Assembly: GCF_031143425.1 (NCBI RefSeq)
Contig: NC_090450.1
Span: 172,407,272 to 172,471,271 of the forward strand
DNA: 64,000 nt
Direction of reading: 5' to 3'
Source of the DNA: Pleurodeles waltl
Taxonomy: Eukaryota > Chordata > Amphibia > Caudata > Salamandridae
In this document: positions 11,771 through 22,241 of the stretch, in pieces
How positions within the stretch are numbered: the first letter of the stretch is position 1
Layout of the letters: every line of letters starts with the position of its first letter
Program-made: the position numbers and the translations under genes
Notes under the pieces: model-generated
What the model was told of the DNA's origin: nothing
The model's input: only the letters and a program-made list of their open reading frames with translations
Databases searched by the model: none

Positions 11771-12676
11771 ACAAACCCAGGATGGGAACACGGGAGGCCC
11801 TCCTTCACTTCAATGGCATGTAAAGGTGCCTCCAGGGACAGAGTACTTTCAAGCACCCCTCGCCCGGGGCGCCAAGAACCCAGCCTCAGAGTCCCTGCCC
11901 CCTCCAAGGTGAGTGGAAGCCTTTATTAAAGGAATTCACAACCAGCTGGCTGTCCTTCAAGTCCAACCATCAGGTTGATCTCAGCTCTTGGGCATCTGGT
12001 TGTGCGCTGTGCGTTCCTATGGCGCATACAGATGGCTGGACTGCTCTGGAAGTTCCAATAAAGGCCCATTTGCTTCTTCAAGCCCAATCAGGGCTCTAGG
12101 AGAGCGGTGCATTTGCACCGATTGTCCCCTCTGTTATTCAGTGCACATGGATTAGTAGAAAGTGGGGTAGCCATACTCTACATTATTAGGGACAGGTACT
12201 CCAGCCTCCTGGACCTGGGCCCTTGGCTGCATGTCAGCCCTGTCTGTAGGGCCTTTCCTCCAAGCCTGCCCCTCCCACCCGGGGAATAGACAGAGACAAG
12301 AAGCCAACATCCCCGCACAGGACAGTCTGTCCGGGAAAGGTCCGGCCAGCACCATACTTCAATAGAATTGGGCACGCTTGGTCCCTTTAGGGATGAATTT
12401 CTTGGCCAGCCTTGGCTGTTGCTCAGAACAAACGTTCAGTGGGGTGTCTTCATCCCCCAGGCTGGCACCACTGTGTCTTACTCAGGCTGCCCCTCAGCCC
12501 GCTTCTCCTTTCCATCATTGCAGAGGCAGCAAGGTCCACCGGCGCCCATGTGACCAGCCTGTCCCCCGCAAACCCCACAGACAGGGGGTTTCCCCTTATA
12601 GCAGGCTCCCGAGTGATGTGAAGGTCTGTCTGGGGCAGGGGTGCATCTCTCCTCAACCCTGTCCAGCAGGTGCGGC
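11771..12676 (+). other. GC-rich leader to the 18S relic (candidate 5' external transcribed spacer)
   Basis: This stretch directly precedes the 18S-like start on the + strand. In a vertebrate rDNA unit the 5' external transcribed spacer occupies this place and is GC-rich, as here. No conserved processing site or RNA polymerase I promoter can be recognised by eye, because spacer sequence evolves quickly. The assignment rests on position and composition only. Short open frames are treated as chance. Confidence 0.4.
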
Positions 12677-13713
12677 TACCTGGTTGATCCTACCAGTAGC
12701 ATATGCTTGTCTCAAAGATTAAGCTATGCATGTGTAAGTGCATATGTGCGGTATGGTGAAACTGCAAATGGCTCATTAAATCAGTTATGGCTCCTTTGAT
12801 CGCTCCATCTGTTACTAGGATAACTGGGGTAATTCTAGAGCTAATACATGCCGATGAGCGCTGACCTCCCGGGTCTCATGCATATAACAGACCAAGACCG
12901 ATCCAGGCTCAAGCAGCTGCTTTAGTGACTCTAGAAAATCTTGGGGCGATTATACATCCTGGGATGGAGATGATACATTTGGATGTCTTCCCAATCAACT
13001 TTTGATGGTACTTTCTGTGCCTACCATAATGACCAAAAGTAACAGGGAATCAGGGTTCGATTCTGGAGAGGGAGCCTGAGAAACAGCTACCACATCCAAG
13101 GCAGGCAGCAAGTGTTCAAATAAACCACTCCCCCCTCCAGGAGGTAGTGACAAAATATAACAATACAGAACTCTTTGGAGGGACTGTAATTGGAATAAGC
13201 ACACCTTATAGCCTTTAAAGATGATCCATTGGAAGGCAAGTCTGTTGCCAGGAGAAGCATTAAGTCTAGCTCCAATAGCATATATTAAAGTTGCTGCAGT
13301 TAAAAAGCCTGTATTTGGATCTCAAGATTGAGCGGGTGTTCCGCCGTGAGATGCGCTACCACCTGTGTTAGCCGCTGCATCCCTGTGCCCCCATGATGCT
13401 CTTTACTGAGTGTCCTGGTGGTCCGAAGTGTTTCCTTTGAGAAAATTAGAGTGTTCAAAGCAGGCCGGTCGCCTAAATATTTCAGCTAAGAATAATAGGT
13501 TGGTTTTCAGAGTAGGGGCCATGAATAGGAGGGAAGGCGGGGGGGGGCTTCGTATTGTGCTGCTAGATGTGAAATGCTTGGAGAGGTGCAAGAAGAACCA
13601 AAGTGAAAGTATTTGCCAAGAATGTTTGCATGAATCAAGAATGAAAGCCAGAGGTTTGAAGACGAACAGATATCATTGTAATTCTGACCATAAATGATGC
13701 CAACTGGTGATCC
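12677..13713 (+). pseudogene. decayed, truncated 18S rRNA gene
   Basis: The relic begins exactly at the universal small-subunit start, TACCTGGTTGATCC. It runs collinearly through conserved blocks: AGTAGCATATGCTTGTCTCA, GGCTCATTAAATCAGTTATG, GGAGCCTGAGAAAC, CTACCACATCCAAGG, TTTGCCAAGAATGTTT and CATAAATGATGCCAACTGG. It then stops abruptly, covering roughly the first 60% of the gene (~1.04 kb with small deletions). Many differences from functional 18S are CG to TG or CA (for example the 'acgcacggccgg' region now reads 'gcatatgtgcgg'), as expected of methylated DNA no longer under selection. It is followed without a gap by the 545-bp satellite. No 5.8S or 28S sequence was seen in the window. It cannot make a working rRNA. 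Confidence 0.95.
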
Positions 13714-16665
13714 CCCATCCAGAACACAGTAATGCCCATTGACCTTCAAGATTTACTAAATAACAGTACCAGGTAATTGTACCAGCCACTTAACTCTCAT
13801 TACCCCATGTAAGAAAAATCTATGCCCATTTACTCAACATACGTCACTACACTACAGTGGCAGGTACATGTTATAGCCATTTAACACTCATCATCCTCCA
13901 TGTAGAAATCATTATGGGCATTATCCCAAGAGAGCTACATAAAATACTGTGTCCAGGATATGTAATAGCTTATTACCCCTCATAATCCCCATGTAAACAT
14001 AATCTAGTCCCATTTTCCTAGCAGAAGCAATATAATGTAGGGGACATTTTTAAACTGTTTAAGGGCCCCTGTCAGAAAAATAGCTATTACATTTTCCTTA
14101 CAGTATTCATGAAAATACAGTGGCAGGTATGAGTAAAAGCCATTTAATGACCATCATCCCTGAACAAAACATCCCTATCCTACTATTTCCAACCTGGACC
14201 AATCCTAATACATGTAACCCCCATAATCAGCCATGGAGAACACATCTATGCCCACTTATCTTCAACATTTACTAAATATTAGTACGAGGTGTATGTACAA
14301 AAAATGTAACCCGCATCATCCATATTTAAAAAATATTTATGCCCCTTTCCTCAACACACGGCACTACTCTAAAGTGGCACCTGTATGCAACAGCCATTTC
14401 ACACCCATCATCTCCCTTGTAGAATTAACTATTGCAATTATCCCAAGAGGGCTACGCAAAATACCATGCACAGGGAATGTAGCGGCCATTTACCCCCCCC
14501 CATAAGTCCCCATTTAAACATTATTTATTCCCTTTTTCCTAACAGGAATAGGGGAAAATGTGCTCCACATCAGTTTAATGCCCATAGTCCCCTGTCAGTG
14601 AAATAGCTATAACCATTTCCTTACAATAATCATACAAATACAGTGACAGATATGACTAAAAGCTATTTAACGTCCATCATCCCTGAAAACAAAATAGCAC
14701 TGCCTATTTGCTACATTGAACACCCTTAATACATTGCCAAACATATTCAGTTACCATGCAACACCCATAATCCCCCATGCAGAACATAGTTATGCCCACG
14801 TGTCTTCAACATTTACTAAACACAATACAGAGTACATGTACCAGCGATTTAACCCTTATCAGCCCTATTAAAAATATACTTATCGCCATTTACTCAACCC
14901 ATAGTACTACACTACAATAGCAGGTGCATGCAAGAGCCATTTAACACCCATCAGCCCCCATGTAGAAGTCATTATGGCCATTATCCCAAGAAGGCTACAT
15001 AAAAAGCCATGTCCAGGGAAAGTAGCAGCCATTTACCTGCCTTAATCCCCCACTTAAACATTATCTATTTCAATTTTCCTAACAGGAGCCTTATGAAATA
15101 GGGGAAAACGTGTTAAAAAGGGATTAAACAATCCCTGTTGAATGTCCATAATCACCTGTGAGTAAAGTAGCTATTTTCATTACCTTAACGGGATCTTGAA
15201 AATACAGTGGTAAGTATGTCAAAGCCATTTAACACCCATCAATCCCAATGTAGAAAATCCTTTCCCTATTTCGGACCTTGAACAATCCTAATACATTTCT
15301 AAATACATATATTTAATGGCCCTGAAATAACCATAATCCCCCATGCAGAGCGCACCCAGGCCCACTTCCCTTCACTATTTACTAAATAACAGTACAGGAT
15401 GATTGTACCAGCCATTTAAACCCCATAGTCCTGTATTACAAAAATATTTAAGCCATTTCTTCAACACAAGTCACTTCACTACAGTAGCAGGTGTTTGCAA
15501 CAGCCATTTGAAACCCATCATCCTCAATGTAGAATTAATTATGGTCATTATTCCAAGAGGGGTACATAAAATACCGTGCCCAAACTATGTAGCAGCCATT
15601 TATCCCCCATAATTCCCCTGTCAAACATTATCTATTTCCATTTTCCTAACCGGAGTGTTATAAAATAGGGGAAAATGTGTTTCAACAGCTGTTTAACACC
15701 CATAATCCCCTGTGAGTAAAGTAGCTATTATCATTTCCTTACAGTTATCAGGAAAATACAGTGGTAGATATATGTCAAAGCCATTTAACGCCAACCATCC
15801 CCAATGTAGAAAATCCCTATTTCCTACCTTGAACAATCCTAATACATTTCCAAATATATTCAATTAACCATGTAACACCCATAATCCTTTATATAGAACA
15901 CAGCTATGCCCACTTACCTTCAACATTTTCTAAAAACCAGCACCAGGTGTATGTACCAGCCATTTAACCCCCATTATCCCCATTTTAAAACATATTTACA
16001 CCCATTTCTTCAAGATACGTCATTACACTATACTGGCAGGTTATGACACAGCCATTTAACACCCATCACCCCGATGTAGAATTCATTATTGCCATTATCC
16101 CAAGAGGGTTATGTAAAATACCATGCCCCGGGGCATGCAGCAGCCATTTACCTCCCATAATCCCCCTTTAAACATTTCGCATTTTCCATTTTCCTAACAT
16201 AACCATTGTAATATTGGGGCACACGTGTTCAACAGCTGTTTAAAGCCCATAATCCCCTGTCAGTAAAGTAGGTATTACCATTTCCTTGCAGTTAGCATGA
16301 CAATACAGTGGTGGGTATATATCAAATCCATTTAACATCCATCATCCCCGATGTAGAAAATCCCTATCCCCATTTTCTATCTTGCACTATTTGTATACAT
16401 TTCCAAGTGCATTCAATGGCCATGTAACACCCATACTTCCCCATGCAGAAGACAGCTATGTCCACTTACCTTCACTGTTTACTAAGTAAGAGTACCGGGT
16501 ATATGCAATAGCCACTTAACCCACACATCCTGATAGGTAAACAATAATAATTTCTGAAGAGAGTTAACTTTCACTTTGCACATGTAACCATTAAACTACA
16601 CTGCCACCGGTGGACACTTAAGAGAATGCAGCCCATCATCCCATCATCCCCAGTGTTACTTTTAG
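13710..16665. repeat. ~545-bp satellite array, about five units
   Basis: The anchor TTATCCCAAGAGGGCTAC recurs at about 13921, 14438, 14981, 15548 and 16095, giving periods of 517, 543, 567 and 547. Other unit landmarks recur in order: CCTTCAACATTTACTAAA, GGGGAAAATGTG, TTTCCTTACAG and ATACAGTGG. Within each unit a shorter motif like CCATTTAACACCCATCATCCCC recurs several times, so the 545-bp unit is probably a higher-order repeat of an older, shorter one. The last ~130 bp (16530-16665) is badly degenerate. No coding sequence. The array starts at the 18S break. Confidence 0.92.
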
Positions 16666-16912
16666 CACATCTCGCCTTATGCTGGTCGCCATTTTAATAC
16701 ACCAACACAGAGAAAATATATTTTTCAAGCACATCAAAAATAAAAAATAAATCTTGAAAACGTACCTGCCCTGATTGAAAGGATGTACTTTTCATTGACG
16801 TACGTCAAAAAGAGCTAGTCAGTATTAGTAGCTAAAACCCAAGGCCTTACCTGTGCTACCATTTCACTTGACCCATCCTTGCTACCCATCTTCTCAGTGA
16901 CCATTAAGGCAC

Positions 16913-17119
16913 TGTAATGATAGGGACAGACACTTATACTATTGAAGTAGTGCTTATTTAAGTACCAACATGAAAGATTAACCACCACTTCCCTCAACTG
17001 CTCTCCTCCTACTGCCCGAGCTACGTGCCAACATTCCACGCATGCCATTCATGACATCATGAATGTCGTAACGGAGCTGGGTAACCGCAATACAAACCTG
17101 AACATTTCCAATCATAACA
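16913..17119 (-). repeat. 3' LTR of the Gypsy element
   Basis: On the + strand it reads TGTAATGATAGGG ... CCAATCATAACA. Read on the element's own strand it starts TGTTATGATTGG and ends in ACA, giving TG..CA termini. It aligns along its length with 22864-23071, including a conserved central block (CCACTTCCCTCAACTGCTCT). Confidence 0.92.
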
Positions 17120-17139
17120 CATCCCTTTTCTTTACCACA
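17120..17139 (-). other. polypurine tract
   Basis: Read on the - strand, the bases just before the 3' LTR are GTGGTAAAGAAAAGGGATG, a purine run directly abutting TGTTATG. In LTR elements this tract primes plus-strand DNA synthesis, and its place confirms the element's orientation. Confidence 0.75.
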
Positions 17140-17293
17140 GAACAAAATTTGTAATAAGAACAAAAGAATAACCATTGAACTAAAGTCCCTATGACAGTAC
17201 AACAACGTCCTTAAATGTCCTAATAATTTTCATTAAACTTTTTACAGGTTAAACTTGATTTTGATAATCACTACATGAATGTAAGACATCAGA

Positions 17294-18475
17294 TTAATTC
17301 ATCTCATAGTTTTGAAATTTAACTAGCATTCGATGCATCCTCTGTTCTCTACTCCTTTCCCCAATCACCTCTCTACATTCTTCCTCGTTCCTTCCTGCTA
17401 CACTCTCCAATTCTTCATTCGCTACCATTCTTTTCCCTTCCACACTTGGTATTTCTTTATCGTCCACAAGCATGAAACCTGAACATTTTTGATTCCCCTC
17501 TTTCAGCGCTTTGCATTCTTCTTGTGTGACACTTTCTTGTTTACAATACAATGCCACTCTCCTTTTGTGCCATTTTTGCCCATTCATTAATACCACATGC
17601 CAGTTATGAACTTTGCGTACCTCCATGGGACACGAAAACTTATCAGAACAACTTCCTTTTTTTCCCAATTTTATTTTCACACAATCACCCTTGCCTATCC
17701 TCCCAACTTCTTTACTTGTTTCTATTTCCTTTCCTTTCTCATCCATCCACTGAGGTGACAGCTTTGTTTTCAGTATCCTACCTCTCATCCTCCAGAATGG
17801 CGTGTCTACTGTCACTTCATTTTCTGTAGTGTTGTATGCCCACACCATTTCCTCTGCTGTTTCAGTCACACCCTTCCTATTTTGTTCTGCCATCTGTATC
17901 GCATCCTTCACCATTCAATTCACTCGTTCTGCCATTCCATTTCCCTGGGGTTACACTATGATGTACAAACATCATGTTTAATACCATTTCCACATAAGAA
18001 ATTTCTCATTGCCACAGACCTGAGTTGTGCTCCATTGTCTGTCACATGTAAACTTGGGTTTCCCGCCCTTCCAAAACATTTTTTAACACTTTAATCACAC
18101 TCTCTGAAAATTATATTCCTTACAAGCTCTACCATCACCCACCTCAAATCCATATTAACCATTCCTATAGCAAACCACTCACTTTAATTGAAATAATCCA
18201 CAGGCCCAATTATATCCAAACACAGCTTCTTCCACTGTCCTCCCCCTTCGCTGAGAGAACCCATGCCTTCATTTGTTACTTTAAAACTTTTTCCGCTATC
18301 CCTGCACACGTCACATTTCTCCACCCACTCATTTAATTGTCAGTCCATCCCTGGCCACCAAAATTTCTCCTTTAGTCTTTTCTTAGTAAGAGTCTGCCCT
18401 AGATGACCTTTGTGTGTCAACATCACCATTTTTTTTTACTCGATTAGGAGGTATCAACCTGTCTCTTCGCATTAT
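17294..18475 (-). pseudogene. Gypsy integrase (decayed)
   Basis: Read on the - strand with several stops, the integrase is recognisable end to end. The N-terminal zinc site keeps H-K-G-H (near 18410) and C-D-V-C (near 18325). The catalytic core keeps the first Asp in LDIIGP (near 18215), the second in VTDNGAQ (near 18035) and the Glu in GMAERVN (near 17925). The C-terminal part, an open frame of 206 codons at 17294-17914, has WAYNTTENEVT and PFWRMRGR followed by a basic, charged tail. The enzyme would have inserted the cDNA into the genome. In-frame stops in the core make this copy dead. Its upstream end is cut off from RNase H by the satellite-2-like insert. Confidence 0.9.
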
Positions 18476-18565
18476 TATATTCCCATCCTTTTGTGTTGCT
18501 AAAGTTGCCCCAAGTGGGAAGGGTATGCCCAGACATGGGTCCCTTGCTCACTGTGCCACTGGATT

Positions 18566-18620
18566 CAAGTTAGCCTGGCTGATGAAGGGTGATACCCTGA
18601 AACCAGTCCCAGGATGCTTG
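18566..18620 (+). ncRNA. hammerhead ribozyme, unit 1 (core intact)
   Basis: The core CTGATGA (18579-18585) is followed by stem II AGGG-TGATA-CCCT, then GAAAC, and GTC at 18606-18608, where cleavage is expected after the C. Stem I is formed by CAAG..CCTGG upstream and CCAGG..CTTG downstream, with an internal loop. Stem III is only two pairs (AC/GU) closed by a two-base loop, the minimal type-I form known from newt satellite 2, which tends to cleave best as a dimer. All required core bases are present. Confidence 0.85.
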
Positions 18621-18692
18621 TTTCCGGCCCAGGGAGGACCTGGCCTGGCAGTTCTGGTTGGACTGTTTCCATGTGGAACACGGTCAAGACTG

Positions 18693-18700
18693 ATTTGCAT
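18693..18700 (+). promoter_or_regulatory. octamer ATTTGCAT (snRNA-type distal element), unit 1
   Basis: ATTTGCAT is the consensus Oct-1 site found in snRNA gene distal promoter elements and reported for newt satellite 2. Unit 2 keeps it at 19017-19024; unit 3 has ATTTACAT at 19337-19344; the isolated fragment at 48142-48285 keeps it at 48186-48193. Conservation in separate copies supports a functional role. I could not fix the proximal element by eye. Confidence 0.65.
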
Positions 18701-18889
18701 ATGGCTGGGTCCAAACTGGGGTGGTATGGTGAGCACACGAATGATGGATTAAACCCAGATCTGTGACTGGGGGTGAGTGATTACAAAGTTCTAACACTCC
18801 GTCCATCATCCTTTTGTGTTGCTAAAGTTGCCCTACGTGGGAAGGACATGTCCAGACGTGAGGTCCCTTGCTCACTGTGCCACTGGATT

Positions 18890-18944
18890 CAAGCTAGCCT
18901 GGCTGAAGAAGGGTGATACCCTGAAACCGGTCCAAGGATGCTTG
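18890..18944 (+). ncRNA. hammerhead ribozyme, unit 2 (near-intact)
   Basis: The core reads CTGAAGA (18903-18909); the change is at position 7 of the hammerhead numbering, which tolerates any base. Stem II AGGG/CCCT, GAAAC and the GTC at 18930-18932 are kept. Stem I has one mismatch (CCTGG against CAAGG). Activity is plausible but likely weaker. Confidence 0.78.
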
Positions 18945-19210
18945 TTTACGGTCCAAGGAGGACCTGGCCTGGCAGTTCGGGCTGGACTATTCCTATGTGG
19001 ACCAGGGTTAAGACTGATTTGCATATGGCTGGGTCCACTGGGTATTGCATGGTGAGCAAAAGAACAATGGATTAAACCCAGATCTGTGACTGGGGTGAGT
19101 GGTTGAAAAGTTTCAACACTCCGTCCATCATCCTTTTGTGTTGCTAAAGTTGCCCTAAGTAAGAAGGGTATGCCCAGACGTGGGTCCCTTTCTCACTGTG
19201 CCACTGGATT

Positions 19211-19265
19211 CAAGCTAGCCTGGCTCATGAAGGGTGATACCCTGAAACTGGTCCCAGGATGCTTG
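19211..19265 (+). ncRNA. hammerhead ribozyme, unit 3 (core mutated)
   Basis: The core reads CTCATGA (19224-19230), so the invariant G at position 5 is a C. That change is known to abolish hammerhead cleavage. Stem II, GAAAC, GTC (19251-19253) and stem I are otherwise intact. The octamer of this unit is also mutated (ATTTACAT at 19337). Confidence 0.8.
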
Positions 19266-19483
19266 TTTCCGGTCCAGGGAGGACCTGGCCTGGCAGTGCG
19301 GGCTGGATTGTTCCCATGTGGACCAGGGTTAAGACTGATTTACATATGGCTGGGTCCACTGGGTATGGCATGGTGAGCAAAAGAACAATGGATTAAACCC
19401 AGATCTGTGACTGGGGTGAGTGGTTGAAAAGTTTCAACACTCCATCCATCGTCCTTTTGTGTTGCTAAAATATATTCCCATCC

Positions 19484-20392
19484 TCGCCATTTGTCAATTC
19501 TTCTTGCAATTTCTCAAAAGGGCGTTCATTCAACTTCATCTCGCTCTCACACTTCCCCCCTTCACAAATGTTTCTCTTCACTTCCTGGAAAACTTCATCA
19601 CTACTTACAGCTGTCTTACATTTTTCTCGCGTAATAGCTTTAAAGTCCCCTTCAAACGCATCTTCCACTACAACACATACAACTTCATCATCTCCTTTCT
19701 GCTCATCAGTTGTTTTCAAAGGCAACCTCAACATGCAGTCCGCCTGCTGTATATTCCACCTCACAACGATACTCTTGAAGGCGAGCTGCTAGTCTAGCCA
19801 ACCTGCAGATAGCTTATTCGTACCACCGGGTTGCAACACTCTCAACAACAGTTTATGATCGGTACATAATGTAAAATAGATGCCCCACACATATGTGCAA
19901 AAATACTCCACACCCCATGCCGCTGCTCATGCCTCCCTTTCAATCACAGCATAGATATGTTACATTTGACTGAAAGACCTTGACGCAAATGCCACTAGCT
20001 TCTCCACCCCACCTTTGTACTGTGATAATACTTCGCCTACTCCATGTGCACTTGCATCCACCGTCACTACAGTCCTACACTTTGGCTCAAAAGGAGTTAG
20101 AATGCTGGCATTCACAATTTCTTCCTTAATGCTTATAAATGCTTGATCTTATTCGTCCCCCAATTGGAATTCTCTACCATTAATAGTCCCTGCAAAGGCT
20201 TGTTTTTTTCAGCGAAGCTACTCACGAAATTGAATAATATTCAGCTAATCCCATAAAAGACCTTAGCTGAGCTTTCCCTGTAGGTGCTGAGGCTTCCCTT
20301 ATAGATTTGATCAAATCCTCCTTGCTTTGAAATAGTATACCCTAAATATTCTATTTCCTCCACAAGGAACTGACATTTTATTTTACTTAATG
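19484..20392 (-). pseudogene. Gypsy RNase H and connection region (decayed)
   Basis: On the - strand the RNase H start TVVTVDASAHGVGEVLSQ lies near 20030-20085, with the first catalytic Asp in VDAS. TDHKLLLRVLQ follows near 19830-19870, and the connection to integrase (WNIQQADCMLRLPL) near 19715-19760. RNase H removes the RNA strand during reverse transcription. Stops and shifts break the frame. The downstream side ends at the satellite-2-like insert. Confidence 0.85.
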
Positions 20393-20885
20393 TTAATCCT
20401 GCTCCCTCAACATTTCCAACACTCTCACCAAAGTGCTGTTGTGCTCTTCCTTCAAAGCTCTATAAATCAGAAATTCATCCTGGAAAAACCTTACGCACGG
20501 GACACCTTTCAGTAAAATATTCATCAGCCATAGAAAGACACTTTCAACTGATGCCAGCTCAATTGGAAGTCTTGTAAATTGGAACACCCCTTCCACGGTT
20601 ATAAAAGCAGTTAAATTCTTTGAATTCTCATGTAACTTAATCTGTTGGTATGCAGACTTTAGATCTAGCCTTGTAAAGTACTTAGCCCCATTCAACTGTA
20701 ACACCATCTCTGAAATGTTAGGTAAAGGAAAACTGTCCAATTATACAGCCTGGTTCAAAGACCTGTGATCCACACAGAATCTCAAACGTCTATCACTTTT
20801 CTTTGTTATAACCACTGGCGATAACTATTCTGATGCTTCCACCGATTCAATTCTACCCTCCTTTTGCATCTCCTTCAGCATCTCT
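20393..20885 (-). pseudogene. Gypsy reverse transcriptase (decayed)
   Basis: The open part (20393-20740) carries FPLPNI, then LDLKSAYQQI with the first catalytic Asp, then TAFIT..GVFQFTRLP. Upstream on the same strand RLRFCVDHRSLNQ is readable through a stop. The active-site box that should be YxDD reads FFQDEF, so the second Asp has become Glu. RT copies the element RNA into DNA. The changed catalytic box and stops on both sides make it inactive. Confidence 0.92.
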
Positions 20886-20889
20886 CAAC

Positions 20890-21450
20890 TTAATTTCTTA
20901 TTACTATTGGCACCCATTGCACATTATGTCTTGCCGGTACCCCTCTTCTCTTTATCTTAATCTCATGCACATACCCCTTCAACATACCTATTCGATTTTC
21001 GAATACTTTGCCAAATTTTTGTAGTATTCTGCCAACACCCTCTTCCTCCTGCACCACCAACACTTGCTCGTTGGATCTAGGATCCAATATTACATGTAAA
21101 TCGTACTGCTGCATCCACCCTAGTATCGCTGGGCCTTCACTTGATACGTACACTTTTCCATCTGACTTACTCCCTTTAAACTCAAACGTTGCATGCATGA
21201 AACCAATGATATTAATATCTGCTCCACCGTAGCCTTTCAACTTTACATCACTGGTTTGTAATTTCACATGACGCCACACTTTCTGGGTATACATTGAGCC
21301 AGGATCTACCATCAATTCAATTTCTTTCACATTAACCTTAAAAACTGCCTTGGGTCTGTCAATTCCTACACTTCCTTTACTCTCAATGCACAACACCCTA
21401 TCAGAGACACTCTCAAGCTCATCTCCAGATGCTACTTTACTCCTTGACAT
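20890..21450 (-). pseudogene. Gypsy retropepsin-like protease and pol N-terminus (decayed)
   Basis: The 186-codon open frame holds KEIELMVDPGS, corresponding to the aspartic protease active site (normally D-S/T-G, here D-P-G). A family-specific segment GYGGADINIIGFM and EGPAILGWMQQYDL follows, then the linker into RT (IGMLKGYVHEIKIK). The protease would cut the Gag-Pol polyprotein. The equivalent region of the element at 34110-34700 reads almost the same (VDSAS, GYQGESIDILGYM, EGPPILGWMH), which links the two elements. Upstream and downstream continuity is lost through stops. Confidence 0.88.
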
Positions 21451-22241
21451 ATCTTTACATACCCTTGCTAAATAACCCCTCTGAAGTCAGCAGCATGGGA
21501 TAAACTGCCACATCCATAACAGCCTTAAAATCGTGGCCTGGTGTTACTTCTCTCTTTCCCTTTCGCATTATTTTATTTCTCTTTGTTACTCCCCTTCTTT
21601 GTTAACTTTGTATGTAATTCTTTTTTTGACACTACATTTACTTCTTTACCATGAGTCAATTGTCTCTGTTCTATCTGCTGCATCTCCTTCATACCTGAGT
21701 CCGCTTCCTCGACAACTTTAGTTATACCTATAGCCTCTTGTACTATCGGATTTCTAGCTGCTCATTGCCTCTCCTGCATGCATTTATTTCTGCATTGCAC
21801 TATCAGTTGGTCTCTAATCATCTGTTACATCATATACCCAAAGTCACATTTTAATGCTAGTTCTCTTAAAAGCATTATAAATTGATCAATTGACTCATGT
21901 TCCTTCTGTAGTTGAGTATAAAGCATGTCTTTGCAGGACGATATTTACTTGTTTCCCAAAATAAGTCTCTAATCTTTTTTCGCTTCTGCATACAGATTTT
22001 CTATTTCCTCATTGTCTGCACTGATTGCTGCTGGCAAATATTTAAAGATGTGTTGGCTTTCCTTTCTTAATGCATTAACCAACAATGCCCTTTTCCTTGA
22101 TGGCTGAAAATTTCGTCCATCGATTGCCTCCAAATAGTTCTGAAAATGTATAATCCATTCCTCCTACTCAATTTGTGGTGAACCTGCATGTTCTAAAAAC
22201 ATTGGTAGTAAGACTATACTTTGCGAGGCGCCATTGTCCAT
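21451..22241 (-). pseudogene. Gypsy gag (decayed)
   Basis: An ATG at 22241 (- strand) starts MDNGASQSIVLLPMF, followed through stops by WIIHFQNYLEAI, RKRALLVNALRKESQHIFKY and QKEHESIDQFIMLLRELAL. These match the capsid-type gag seen at 33291-34110 in the second element (WVDILENYIIALGG, RKKALLLSALG). Gag packages element RNA. I could not find the CCHC zinc knuckle that the second element keeps; it may have been deleted. Several in-frame stops. Confidence 0.8.

Larger units (their letters stand above)
18489..19470 (+). mobile_element. three-unit hammerhead (newt satellite 2-like) insertion
   Basis: Three direct units of about 322 bp begin with CTTTTGTGTTGCTAAAG-like sequence near 18487, 18810 and 19132. 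A 17-base partial fourth unit ends at 19470. The 13-bp sequence TATATTCCCATCC occurs on both sides (18476-18488 and 19471-19483), marking a target-site duplication inside the Gypsy element. Each unit has a hammerhead-ribozyme core and, ~90 bases after it, an ATTTGCAT octamer or a mutated form. Newt satellite 2 is known as a ~330-bp tandem repeat transcribed from an snRNA-type promoter and self-cleaved by a hammerhead; unit length, ribozyme and octamer all match. The duplication shows the trimer arrived in one step, most simply by reverse transcription of multimeric RNA. The family name is from memory. Confidence 0.88.

Noticed and set aside
18489..19470. Alternative reading of the trimer as a tRNA-derived SINE
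   Set aside because: GGATTCAAGCTAGCC resembles a B box, but no A box or poly-A tail is present, and the hammerhead core and octamer fit newt satellite 2 much better.
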